Of a stretch of 64,000 bases of DNA, positions 1-7,688 are shown piece by piece. Made by a program: the position numbers and the translations under genes. Below the pieces are notes generated by a model, which ran no database searches, was not told the origin of the DNA, and was given only the letters and a program-made list of their open reading frames with translations. Source of the DNA: Anaerolineales bacterium (GTDB taxonomy: Bacteria > Chloroflexota > Anaerolineae > Anaerolineales > Villigracilaceae); the NCBI GenBank assembly GCA_014860805.1, contig JACZJB010000140.1, forward strand, positions 1 through 64,000. The letters run 5' to 3'. Position 1 is the first letter of the stretch; the number at the start of each line of letters is the position of its first letter.

Positions 1-834
1 CAGTAAGACGATTGCTATTAAAGCGGCGGCGATGCCGATCCACTGATTGCGATTGAGGCGTTCCTTAAGAAATATCCACGCGAGCACAACGGTTGCCCCC
101 GGGAAAAGCGAGCTAAGCACAGACGCCACATCCAACCTGCCAGCCTGCCCGGCAAGAATAAAAAAGAGATTCCCCCCCAAATCCAATATTCCATTGACTG
201 AGATGATGGGCAAAGCAGATACATCGATCTTCCACTCGGAACGCGTAACGAGAAGATACGTGGTAATGAGGATAATACCGCCTGTGCGCGAAAAGATCAT
301 TGGCCAGAACGCGCCGCCGGATCTTGTGGCCTCGTGCATCAGAACAAAGTAAAAGCCGAATCCAATGCCTGCCAGCAGCGGCAGTTTCAGGTCCGAAAGA
401 TGCGAGAGGATATCCTTCACATTGCCTTCTCCCTGAGAGATCATCCAAACCGCAAAGAGGGCAAATCCGAACCCGATCAGTGTTAGAAAATCAGGCAAGC
501 CTTCGGTGAACATTCCAATCACAACGGGCAACGCTGCCGCCAGCAATGCAGAGACGGGGGCGGCAATACTCATCACTCCGATTGCCATGGCGTGATACAA
601 AAGCATCAACCCGATCGTGCCAAGCGCGCCGGCTGCAATTGAAAAAATTGCAGACCGTGGGTTGAGAAAAGATTCTCCTGTCAAGCCAATGATTCCAAAG
701 AGAACCAGGATGCCAATCACTTCGGCATAGAAAACGGAACGAAACGCGCCCACCTTGCGCGCAGCAAGCCCGCCTGTAAAATCACCCGCGCCCCAACTAA
801 GCGCGGATGCAAGACCAAATAAAATAGACAGCAA
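1..834 (-). CDS. EamA/DMT-family transporter (C-terminus outside window)
   Basis: The reverse strand is open without a stop from 834 to the window edge (278 codons). It reads as a hydrophobic protein with about nine membrane helices, beginning LLSILFGLASALSWGAGDF, a typical EamA repeat start, and a second repeat follows after residue 145. DMT-family proteins are inner-membrane exporters or importers of small metabolites; the substrate cannot be told. The start is inferred as TTG at 834, because a GAGG sits 5 nt upstream, inside the end of the acyltransferase gene; the preceding stop (837-839) is just 2 nt away, so translational coupling is likely. It is the last visible gene of the long minus-strand operon. 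Confidence 0.8.
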   Translation of the reverse strand, partial: MLSILFGLASALSWGAGDFTGGLAARKVGAFRSVFYAEVIGILVLFGIIGLTGESFLNPRSAIFSIAAGALGTIGLMLLYHAMAIGVMSIAAPVSALLAAALPVVIGMFTEGLPDFLTLIGFGFALFAVWMISQGEGNVKDILSHLSDLKLPLLAGIGFGFYFVLMHEATRSGGAFWPMIFSRTGGIILITTYLLVTRSEWKIDVSALPIISVNGILDLGGNLFFILAGQAGRLDVASVLSSLFPGATVVLAWIFLKERLNRNQWIGIAAALIAIVLL

Positions 835-836
835 GT

Positions 837-1985
837 TTACCTCGATGTACCCTGGAGATTTTTATATTCAAAGTATTTCTTCAAATTAAGCATGTGCTTT
901 TCAAGTAAATTCCAAGTCACCAATGCAATCAATATGGAAACGATATAGGTAGTGACAGGATACAAAATGAAGGGCTTCCAACCGCGCAATTCGCTGTGCC
1001 AAAAAACGTCCAGCAGGATAAGGACTGCTGTCATATGAAATAGGTAAATGGAGTAACTATATTTTCCCAAAAAAGTAAGGATAGGGTTACAGAAGATACG
1101 GCGCAGGATATTTTTCGGCGGATGGGTGATAAATACGCCGATCAATCCCAAAGTGAACAGTGCGGCGGTCGTGTATCCGCCGAGCATCAATGGTATGCTG
1201 GAATGTTCCGGGTTCGGCGACCCAGGCAAGGATAATAGATGCAAGATGATAAACACGATAAACGACACACTAAAAAGCGGGACAGCGAATCGGCGCACTT
1301 TTTCTAGCGAACCATCATAGGTCAGGAATACTGCCAACAATCCGCCGAAGAGCATCTCTTCAAAGCGGGCAAAGGATGTGTAATAAAAGAAAGTGGACGC
1401 TTCACTTACATTGGGCCAAAGCAGAGTCCCCAGGATACGCGTGACGATTGAAACGGCAATATACCCAATACTTGCCTTGACCAGTTGTTCCTTGTTCAAC
1501 TTATAAACAATAAAGGGCCAGATGAAATAGAATTGCTCTTCGATTGCCAGAGACCAGGTAATGCCAAGATACTGTGTTATGTGAAAATCTTTGAAGAGTA
1601 ACGCCCAGTTTTGCTGGTAAAGCAGCATGATCGGCAACGCTGTCTTTAATTGCGCCGTAAATTCAGGTTCCACTTTGGGAGCAAATAAAAGCACAAAGGC
1701 AATGGCCGCATAATACAGAGGGAATATCCTCAACGCCCGCCGCACATAAAAATTCTTGAAATAATGTTCTTCCGTTTTTGATTTAAGAAGAATGGATGTG
1801 ATCAAAAAACCTGATAACGTAAAAAAGATATCCACTCCCACCCATCCAACTGCTGTAAATTTTGTAAAAGTTTCCAACACTGGATGTTCTGTAAAGTAGG
1901 CGGCCCGCTTAAAGATATGAAGCGCCATCACAAGCACAACAGCCACGCCTCGCAAGCCATCCAATTCTTTAATTCGATTTAGCAT
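837..1985 (-). CDS. Acyltransferase 3 family membrane protein (OafA/YrhL-like)
   Basis: A 382-residue polytopic protein of the acyltransferase-3 family. These enzymes O-acylate cell-surface sugars or peptidoglycan using a cytoplasmic acyl donor. The N-terminal signature is clear: KELDGLRGVAVVLVMALHIF places R12 and H23 in the conserved R-x10-H arrangement, and about ten hydrophobic segments follow. There is no C-terminal SGNH domain, so it is the short, membrane-only form. It starts 25 nt downstream of the CitE-type lyase gene and is followed by the DMT transporter. The acceptor is unknown; its place at the end of a catabolic operon may be read-through only. Confidence 0.88.
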   Translation of the reverse strand: MLNRIKELDGLRGVAVVLVMALHIFKRAAYFTEHPVLETFTKFTAVGWVGVDIFFTLSGFLITSILLKSKTEEHYFKNFYVRRALRIFPLYYAAIAFVLLFAPKVEPEFTAQLKTALPIMLLYQQNWALLFKDFHITQYLGITWSLAIEEQFYFIWPFIVYKLNKEQLVKASIGYIAVSIVTRILGTLLWPNVSEASTFFYYTSFARFEEMLFGGLLAVFLTYDGSLEKVRRFAVPLFSVSFIVFIILHLLSLPGSPNPEHSSIPLMLGGYTTAALFTLGLIGVFITHPPKNILRRIFCNPILTFLGKYSYSIYLFHMTAVLILLDVFWHSELRGWKPFILYPVTTYIVSILIALVTWNLLEKHMLNLKKYFEYKNLQGTSR

Positions 1986-2010
1986 AATCTGGCATACCCT
2001 TGCCTGTCAT

Positions 2011-2901
2011 TTATTTGCCTGCCGCCATTGCCCGCGCCAATACTTTTTGCGCATTCTTCAACAGCGGCATGTCAATCATCTTGCCATCGAGTGAATACGC
2101 GCCCTTGCCTTCTTGTTGACTGGCCTCAAACGTCTCAATGATTCTTCTTGCGTAGGCAATCGCTTCATCAGACGGAGTGAACGCCTCCTGCACGACTGGA
2201 ACTTGATTCGGGTGAATGACCTGTTTCCCGCTGAAGCCGAGCCCCGCCCCGAATTCCGATTCAAGTTTCAACGCTTCCAAATCCTTGTAATCAATGGTGA
2301 CAATATCGATGGCTTGCAGATCATTCGCCGCGCAAGCGACAATGACTGCCTGCCGCGCATACAACAGTTCCACCGCATCCTTTGTGCGGACAGCGCCGAT
2401 GGAAGCCGCGAAATCCTCTCCGCCGAAAATGACCGAATCCAACCGCGGATGTGCCGCGATTTCTTTAAGATTCAAAATCCCCTTGGCGGTTTCCACGCCG
2501 ATCAAAATCCGAATCGAATTGACAGGCCAGCCGTTCTTCAATTCAGCGTCTTCGATGATTTTGCTCGCCCACTCCACCTGCTCGTAGGATTCCACTTTAG
2601 GGATCACGATCCCATCGGGGTGAAATGGCAGGACAGCTTGGATATCTTCCTGCTCCCAGCCCGAACCGACCGAGTTGACCCGCGCCAGTTTTTCACTTGC
2701 GCCGAAATCCAACTCCTGCAAAGCTTTGGCGATGGTGGCACGCGCCTCCGCTTTTTTATTGACCGCCGTGCCGTCTTCCATGTCCATGCAAATTGAATCC
2801 ACGCCCAGCGTAATGGATTTGGTGATCATCTTCCAGTTGTCACCGGGCATGTAGAGTAGAGCTCGTCGTGAATGCATCGTTTTTACTTCATCCTTCATCA
2901 T
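2011..2901 (-). CDS. HpcH/HpaI aldolase/CitE-type acyl-CoA lyase
   Basis: A 296-residue TIM-barrel beta-hydroxyacyl-CoA lyase of the CitE family. Visible family signatures are the LLYMPGDNWKM start of the barrel, CMDMEDG (metal/substrate acidic residues), IGVETAKGILNL, FGGEDFAASIG and GFSGKQVIHPNQV. Enzymes of this length cleave malyl-, citramalyl- or 3-hydroxy-3-methylglutaryl-CoA using Mg2+. It overlaps the MaoC hydratase stop by 4 nt (ATGA), so the two are co-translated. With the methylcrotonyl-CoA-type carboxylase in the same operon, the arrangement matches mycobacterial Rv2498c, reported as a bifunctional (R)-HMG-CoA/(S)-citramalyl-CoA lyase. That specificity is inference here; malyl-CoA lyase is the alternative. 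Confidence 0.85.
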   Translation of the reverse strand: MMKDEVKTMHSRRALLYMPGDNWKMITKSITLGVDSICMDMEDGTAVNKKAEARATIAKALQELDFGASEKLARVNSVGSGWEQEDIQAVLPFHPDGIVIPKVESYEQVEWASKIIEDAELKNGWPVNSIRILIGVETAKGILNLKEIAAHPRLDSVIFGGEDFAASIGAVRTKDAVELLYARQAVIVACAANDLQAIDIVTIDYKDLEALKLESEFGAGLGFSGKQVIHPNQVPVVQEAFTPSDEAIAYARRIIETFEASQQEGKGAYSLDGKMIDMPLLKNAQKVLARAMAAGK

Positions 2902-3353
2902 TCCGCCTTCAGTTTTTTAAGAAACATCGCCGTCCGTTCAAATTCCACTATAATGGTGCCATCGGGCTTTTTTCCCGTGCATTTGATCTTCACCAGCCCA
3001 GCATTAGGCCGCGACTTCGATTCGCGCTTTTCGATAATTTCACTTTCTGCATAAATGGTATCGCCGTGAAAGACGGGGTTGGGATGCACAACTTTGTCAT
3101 ATCCCAAATTCGCCACAATCGTGCCTTCAGTCAAATCGGCAACCGTCAACCCGACCACCAAACCAAAAGTAAAAATACCATTCACCAGCCTTTGCCCAAA
3201 CTCGGTACGAGAAGCAAAATCCTCGTTAAGGTGAAGCGGCTGGGTGTTCATCGTCAGCGCAGAGAACAGCACGTTATCCATCTCCGTCACAGTACGCCCG
3301 CCATGTTTAAACGTCATCCCAACTTCAAGTTCCTCGAAATATTTTCCAGCCAT
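2898..3353 (-). CDS. MaoC-like hot-dog enoyl-CoA hydratase
   Basis: A 151-residue single hot-dog-fold hydratase. The segment SALTMNTQPLHLNEDFA (about residues 31-47) corresponds to the hydratase-2 active-site region, with His at the conserved position. Such enzymes hydrate trans-enoyl-CoA thioesters. The gene begins exactly at the last base of the biotin-carrier stop (TGATG) with GAGG just upstream, and overlaps the CitE-type lyase downstream. By analogy with Rv2499c next to Rv2498c, the substrate may be 3-methylglutaconyl-CoA (leucine route) or itaconyl/mesaconyl-CoA. The sequence supports the family firmly, the substrate only by context. Confidence 0.85.
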   Translation of the reverse strand: MAGKYFEELEVGMTFKHGGRTVTEMDNVLFSALTMNTQPLHLNEDFASRTEFGQRLVNGIFTFGLVVGLTVADLTEGTIVANLGYDKVVHPNPVFHGDTIYAESEIIEKRESKSRPNAGLVKIKCTGKKPDGTIIVEFERTAMFLKKLKAE

Positions 3354-3823
3354 CAGTCCTCCATCTCGATCAAAATCTGTTCGCGCTCCACCGTCTGTCC
3401 CTGCGAAACAAAAACAGATTTAACCCTGCCGTCCTTTAAAGCCTGAATACGGATTTCCATCTTCATGGCTTCCATCGTGAGCAGGGTTTGACCCTTCTTA
3501 ACCACATCCCCAACGCGGACAGAGACGCTTCGCACCTGGCCCGGCATTGGGGCGATCAATCCCCCGGCATGGTCATGCCTGACGCCTTGCTTCGCACCCG
3601 ATGTCTTTGTCAACATGATGGTACGACCATCAATCGTCACCCAGCGCTTCGCCATATCCGACGAGACATGTGCAGTGACGCGTTGCCCGTCTATCAACAG
3701 ATCCATACGCCCATCTTCCGCGCGGATAACCTGGACAAAAACCGTTTTTCCATCCAGCGTCACTGTGTAGTTTTCGCCCGACGGATTAATTTCAACAACT
3801 TGCGAATTGAGAATCGTCTTCAT
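3353..3823 (-). CDS. Biotin carboxyl carrier subunit of acyl-CoA carboxylase (BT-BCCP fragment of alpha subunit)
   Basis: A 156-residue protein with an N-terminal beta-rich region (1-75) and a C-terminal biotinyl domain. The biotinylation motif EAMKME is at 118-123, with Lys121 the predicted biotin site; APMPGQV and the GQTV near the end are the usual flanking turns. In most methylcrotonyl- or propionyl-CoA carboxylases this part is fused to the biotin carboxylase. Here it is separate, and its beginning (VTLDGKTVFVQV) looks like the continuation of the carboxylase's BT domain rather than a free-standing AccB. A membrane-protein gene lies between it and the biotin carboxylase gene (gaps of 6 and 3 nt). 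Confidence 0.9.
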   Translation of the reverse strand: MKTILNSQVVEINPSGENYTVTLDGKTVFVQVIRAEDGRMDLLIDGQRVTAHVSSDMAKRWVTIDGRTIMLTKTSGAKQGVRHDHAGGLIAPMPGQVRSVSVRVGDVVKKGQTLLTMEAMKMEIRIQALKDGRVKSVFVSQGQTVEREQILIEMED

Positions 3824-3829
3824 GTTATT

Positions 3830-4663
3830 TTATGCCAGTCCAAATGATTTAATAACAGCCACAAGCCACATTGCAAGCACGGCAACGACAAATTCAAAAT
3901 CATATTTTATCAATCCTGCCAAAACAGCTGCCCAGGACTGATATGCCAGGTAAGGCGAAAGGAAGGGAGATGCGGCCATGGCAAGATCTTCACGCAGGTC
4001 GCGCAGGGAAAGCGCCATCAAAACAAGGCCAACTGGAACAGCCCAGGGCCATAAACCTGCATTCCAAAACGAATCCAAAAGATCCGCTTGCCTGCCTGAG
4101 AACCAGTCTCCAAAAAACAGAAATGAGCTAGCCGCCGCAATACTCACAGGAGCACATGTCACGAGTACCTGTTTTATGCCTCCTTCTTTAAAGGCTTTGA
4201 ACAGCAAAAAAGGGACCATCGCCGCCCCCATTTGCGGTTTTATGATCACAAAGAACAAAGCCGCCGGGGCTGGCAGGGTAAATCCGATCAACACAAAAAC
4301 ATCCACATTCAACATCCGCATTCCATACACAACGGGCGGAGCCAGCATAAATGCAATCAACGCGACAAGGCTGGCTTTTAGACGATATGCAGACCAGGCG
4401 TAGAGAATAAGGGAAGCCATAAAAAACAGGATGCCACCGATTGTTTCTGAAAACAAGGCAAACGGGACCAGAAAAAGTATCGTCCATGGCGGATTTCGGA
4501 ACGTTGGCACAAGGTAGGGATTCTTCCCATTCAATAAGGCTCGAGCAGCGGGATAGTATGTCTCCTTCCAGTCAATTCCTACCATAGGCCAAATCTTATT
4601 CACTCCGAAATAGATCACAGTGAATAAGACTGGGAACAGCCAAATCAACCATTTTTTTGACAA
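3830..4663 (-). CDS. GT87-like (DUF2029) polytopic membrane protein
   Basis: A 277-residue hydrophobic protein with roughly eight membrane segments. The extracytoplasmic loop GKNPYLVPTFRNPPW and the later IKPQ resemble the NPY and KPQ signatures of GT87/DUF2029 polyprenyl-phosphate mannosyltransferase-like proteins. Family members are usually 350-450 residues, so this is a short form. It lies between the two parts of the carboxylase alpha subunit, only 3 nt after the biotin carboxylase stop. Nothing links its function to acyl-CoA metabolism; it may be a passenger that split an ancestral fused gene. Donor, acceptor and even catalytic activity are unproven. Confidence 0.6.
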   Translation of the reverse strand: MSKKWLIWLFPVLFTVIYFGVNKIWPMVGIDWKETYYPAARALLNGKNPYLVPTFRNPPWTILFLVPFALFSETIGGILFFMASLILYAWSAYRLKASLVALIAFMLAPPVVYGMRMLNVDVFVLIGFTLPAPAALFFVIIKPQMGAAMVPFLLFKAFKEGGIKQVLVTCAPVSIAAASSFLFFGDWFSGRQADLLDSFWNAGLWPWAVPVGLVLMALSLRDLREDLAMAASPFLSPYLAYQSWAAVLAGLIKYDFEFVVAVLAMWLVAVIKSFGLA

Positions 4664-4666
4664 GGA

Positions 4667-6166
4667 TCAATTCCTATAATTATTGGTTTGCTTCCACGGA
4701 TTGAATGGATCGGTTTCGTTCGAAACAGCGGGCTGCGCCTTTGAGCCAACAAAGACCACATCGGCAAGCGCGGCGGCGATCAAACTCTGGGCTGCAGGAA
4801 TTTGCTGTGTTTGGAGGAACTCACCCAGTTCAAGCTTTTTCTCCACCCACCGCGTGGACACTTTTCCCTGAGCAAAATCATCGTGCTTCAAGACCGCCTG
4901 CATAAAATCAATATTCGTCACCACCCCATGGACGATGAATTCGCGCAGAGCGGTTTGCATGCGCTGAATCGCCACATCCCGAGTCTCGGCGTGGACGATC
5001 AATTTTGCCAGCAGCGGGTCGTAGAAATGTGTCACATCGCTACCCGCCTTGAACCCTGAATCCACGCGAATGCCTGGGCCGCGCGGCTCGATGAATTGCA
5101 AGAGAGTGCCCGTGCTGGGTAAAAATCCATTGGATGGGTCTTCTGCATAGACACGGCACTCAATGGCGTGTCCGTGCTGGTGAAAGTCACTTTGAGTGAA
5201 TGGGAATTTTTCTCCCGCTGCGATACGGATCTGCCACTGAACAAGGTCAATGCCTGCAACAAGTTCGGTGATGGGATGCTCCACCTGCAAACGGGTGTTC
5301 ATTTCAAGAAAATAGTATTGTGTCGTTTTTGGATCGAAGATGAATTCGATGGTGCCTGCATTGTAATAATTGACGGCTTTGGCAGCAGCAACGGCTGCTT
5401 CACCCATCATGGCGCGGATCTCCGCAGTCAATAACGGCGAAGGCGTTTCTTCTATTATTTTCTGATGCCGCCGCTGCACAGAACATTCACGTTCAAAAAG
5501 ATGGACCAGATTTCCATGCATATCGCCAAAGACTTGAAACTCGATGTGATGCGCATCTGCGAGATATTTTTCGATTAGCAAACGCTCATCACCGAAGGAA
5601 TTCAACGCCTCACGCCGCGCCGATTCAATTGCCTCGCTCAACTCGCCTTCGGCGTTAATCACGCGCATGCCTTTGCCGCCTCCGCCCGCCGCTGCTTTGA
5701 CCAAAACAGGGTAACCAATTTCTTTCGCAGCGTTTTTGAAATCTCCATCTGATTCCAAGCCTTCAAACCCAGGGACGGTGGGCACGCCGGACTGTTTCAT
5801 CAATATCTTCGACTCGGCTTTATCCCCCATCGCGCGGATGGAATCTGCCGAGGGGCCGATAAATGTCAACCCGGCAGAATCAACTGCAGCCGCGAACGAG
5901 GCGTTCTCGGAGAGAAATCCATAGCCCGGATGAATGGCGTCTGCTTTCGAGTCAAGAGCGGCGCAGATGAGTTTATCCGCATTCAAATAGGATTCCCTTG
6001 GCGCGGCATCGCCCAGCAAAATGGATTCATCCGCAAGTTGAACATGCTGCGCATGTTCGTCAACAGATGAATACACGGCAACCGTTTTGATGCCAAGTTC
6101 CCTGCAGGCGCGGATGATGCGAATGGCGATCTCGCCGCGATTGGCGATCAATATCTTATTGAACAT
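4667..6166 (-). CDS. Biotin carboxylase subunit of acyl-CoA (methylcrotonyl-type) carboxylase
   Basis: A 499-residue ATP-grasp biotin carboxylase, opening MFNKILIANRGEIAIRIIRA. The biotin carboxylase and ATP-grasp features are all present: AAAGGGGKGM glycine-rich loop, ERECSVQRRHQK, FLEMNTRLQVEHPITE and the AEDP hinge. It carboxylates biotin with bicarbonate and ATP. The core ends near residue 445; the tail continues about 50 residues and ends DPFNPWKQTNNYRN, resembling the W-x-x-x-x-G-W-R turn at the start of the BT domain of fused alpha subunits. So the alpha subunit seems split there, with the rest in the separate carrier gene (3353-3823). It overlaps the upstream SDR gene by 11 nt. Confidence 0.93.
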   Translation of the reverse strand: MFNKILIANRGEIAIRIIRACRELGIKTVAVYSSVDEHAQHVQLADESILLGDAAPRESYLNADKLICAALDSKADAIHPGYGFLSENASFAAAVDSAGLTFIGPSADSIRAMGDKAESKILMKQSGVPTVPGFEGLESDGDFKNAAKEIGYPVLVKAAAGGGGKGMRVINAEGELSEAIESARREALNSFGDERLLIEKYLADAHHIEFQVFGDMHGNLVHLFERECSVQRRHQKIIEETPSPLLTAEIRAMMGEAAVAAAKAVNYYNAGTIEFIFDPKTTQYYFLEMNTRLQVEHPITELVAGIDLVQWQIRIAAGEKFPFTQSDFHQHGHAIECRVYAEDPSNGFLPSTGTLLQFIEPRGPGIRVDSGFKAGSDVTHFYDPLLAKLIVHAETRDVAIQRMQTALREFIVHGVVTNIDFMQAVLKHDDFAQGKVSTRWVEKKLELGEFLQTQQIPAAQSLIAAALADVVFVGSKAQPAVSNETDPFNPWKQTNNYRN

Positions 6167-7154
6167 AGCTTTCCAGTAATGTCAATAATTCTTTTTCCCT
6201 TGCTTCACGCAAGCCTGCGCGCCACTCATGGTCTACCGGGCGGGAATTGGCCCACTCGAGCGTATCATGGACGGTCTCTTCGAGGGACAGGAATTTCAAC
6301 CCTGCATTGATCGCCTTGGCGACGTTCACGCGCGCAAAGCCAGCGTCCTCTCCATTGTCTGGCAGCCAGGCGGGCATATCGCTCCATGCCGAGACTTGAT
6401 GCTGGTTCAAAAACTCGAGCGGTGCCCACTTGAATTTGGCGTTGCTATTTCCGATCAACTTGCAGGTATCCAGCAGCCGCCCAAAGCTCAGTTCATGGTC
6501 GGGACCTGTGGCATTGAACACGCCGGATACATTTTGTTCGACCAGGTCGATGATAAACCTCGCCAGGTCGCGGACATCGATGATCTGTGTCAGCACTTCC
6601 GGGCGGTCGGGGGCAAACACATCACCGCCGCGCGCCACCCTGACAGGCCAGTAGGTAAAGCGGTCGGTTGGGTCGTGTGGACCGACGATCAAGCCGGGGC
6701 GAATAATAAGCGAGCGGATTCCGAAAATATCCTGTACTGCCTTTTCACACAGAGCCTTCAACGGACCATAGCTCTCCCCGGTGATCTCCTCCTGGCTTTC
6801 ATCCTCGAGCGTTCCGACAGCGTCGCTCTCATTGATGCCGATTTTGCTGAAATCAGCGTAGACCGAGATGCTGGAAATAAAGACATAATTTTCGACTTTT
6901 TCCTTCAAGGCTTCAGCGGACATTTTGACGATGCGCGGCACGTAGCCGCAGGTATCGATAACCGCATCCCAGTTTTGACCTGCAAGCTGGTCCAGGTCCT
7001 TTTCGCGGTCGCCCTGGATCTTATCCACCTGCAGGAACAGGTTTGGGTTCGACTGTCCACGGTTGAAGAGGGTCACGGCATGTCCGCGCACACGCGCAGC
7101 ATTGACAAGATGCCGTCCCAGAAAGCGCGTGCCGCCGATGATGAGGATTTTCAT
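6156..7154 (-). CDS. NAD-dependent epimerase/dehydratase family protein (extended SDR)
   Basis: A 332-residue extended short-chain dehydrogenase. The Rossmann signature is GGTRFLGRHLV (residues 7-17), followed by the substrate-pocket region SSISVYA and a Y-x-x-x-K pair in YGPLK. The GGTxFLG variant is typical of a branch of epimerase/reductase-like proteins of unassigned substrate, also related to plant chloroplast stem-loop-binding proteins. It overlaps the DUF1579 gene stop by 4 nt (ATGA) upstream and the biotin carboxylase by 11 nt downstream, so it is firmly in the operon. A role in the acyl-CoA pathway cannot be claimed. Confidence 0.8.
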   Translation of the reverse strand: MKILIIGGTRFLGRHLVNAARVRGHAVTLFNRGQSNPNLFLQVDKIQGDREKDLDQLAGQNWDAVIDTCGYVPRIVKMSAEALKEKVENYVFISSISVYADFSKIGINESDAVGTLEDESQEEITGESYGPLKALCEKAVQDIFGIRSLIIRPGLIVGPHDPTDRFTYWPVRVARGGDVFAPDRPEVLTQIIDVRDLARFIIDLVEQNVSGVFNATGPDHELSFGRLLDTCKLIGNSNAKFKWAPLEFLNQHQVSAWSDMPAWLPDNGEDAGFARVNVAKAINAGLKFLSLEETVHDTLEWANSRPVDHEWRAGLREAREKELLTLLESYVQ

Positions 7155-7636
7155 TTTTTCAACCTTGTGAGAATTGCTTCTGTCGCTTTGGCTTCTTCGC
7201 CTTCAGGCGTGATGTTGTACGCGGTGATGGTGAGTTCGTCATCGATCAATTCAACTTCGGTGCGCCAGCCCCAGTCAGGTCCGCCAGAGGGATCGGGATA
7301 ACTACCTGTAACAGAGAAGCCATTCTCCCTTTCCGCGCCAACGCAAAACATGATGCCTGTGCTGTTGTGAAAGGAATCGACCCAACTGGCTTCGTACTGC
7401 TCAAGCGTGATGTTATAGCCAAAGGTGAACATGCCGTGTTGCGGCTCGCCTTCAATGGAAGATTGATAAAGATACAGGGCGAAGCGGCCCTCAAGTAGAA
7501 GTTGGATGGTCGCAACGACCTGGGATTCATCTGCGAGTTTGCCTGGCTCCAGCCAAAGCTTGGATATGCCGCGCCAGTTACCAGCCATCCGTGCAAAAAA
7601 GTGGTGGGGAGTATTGATTGAGTTTGAGAAGGTCAT
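7151..7636 (-). CDS. DUF1579-like protein
   Basis: A 161-residue soluble protein, probably a lipocalin-like beta-barrel of the DUF1579 type. It begins with the expected pattern of His, a short helix, then G-x-W-x-G (HHFFARMAGNWRGISKLW), and continues with alternating beta strands. The function of the family is unknown. It lies 52 nt after mccB and overlaps the SDR start by 4 nt. No signal peptide is seen. Confidence 0.65.
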   Translation of the reverse strand: MTFSNSINTPHHFFARMAGNWRGISKLWLEPGKLADESQVVATIQLLLEGRFALYLYQSSIEGEPQHGMFTFGYNITLEQYEASWVDSFHNSTGIMFCVGAERENGFSVTGSYPDPSGGPDWGWRTEVELIDDELTITAYNITPEGEEAKATEAILTRLKK

Positions 7637-7688
7637 AGTGTGAAATCCTTATAAAGTGTCGCTTCACTCAAAGTGACATGAATTGAAA

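Noticed and set aside
2113-2796. Long open frame on the plus strand
   Set aside because: It lies antisense to the CitE-type lyase gene, has no recognisable domain, and the opposite strand encodes a clear conserved protein.
6228-7301. A 357-codon plus-strand frame
   Set aside because: Antisense to the SDR and DUF1579 genes; composition is that of a shadow frame without membrane or domain pattern.
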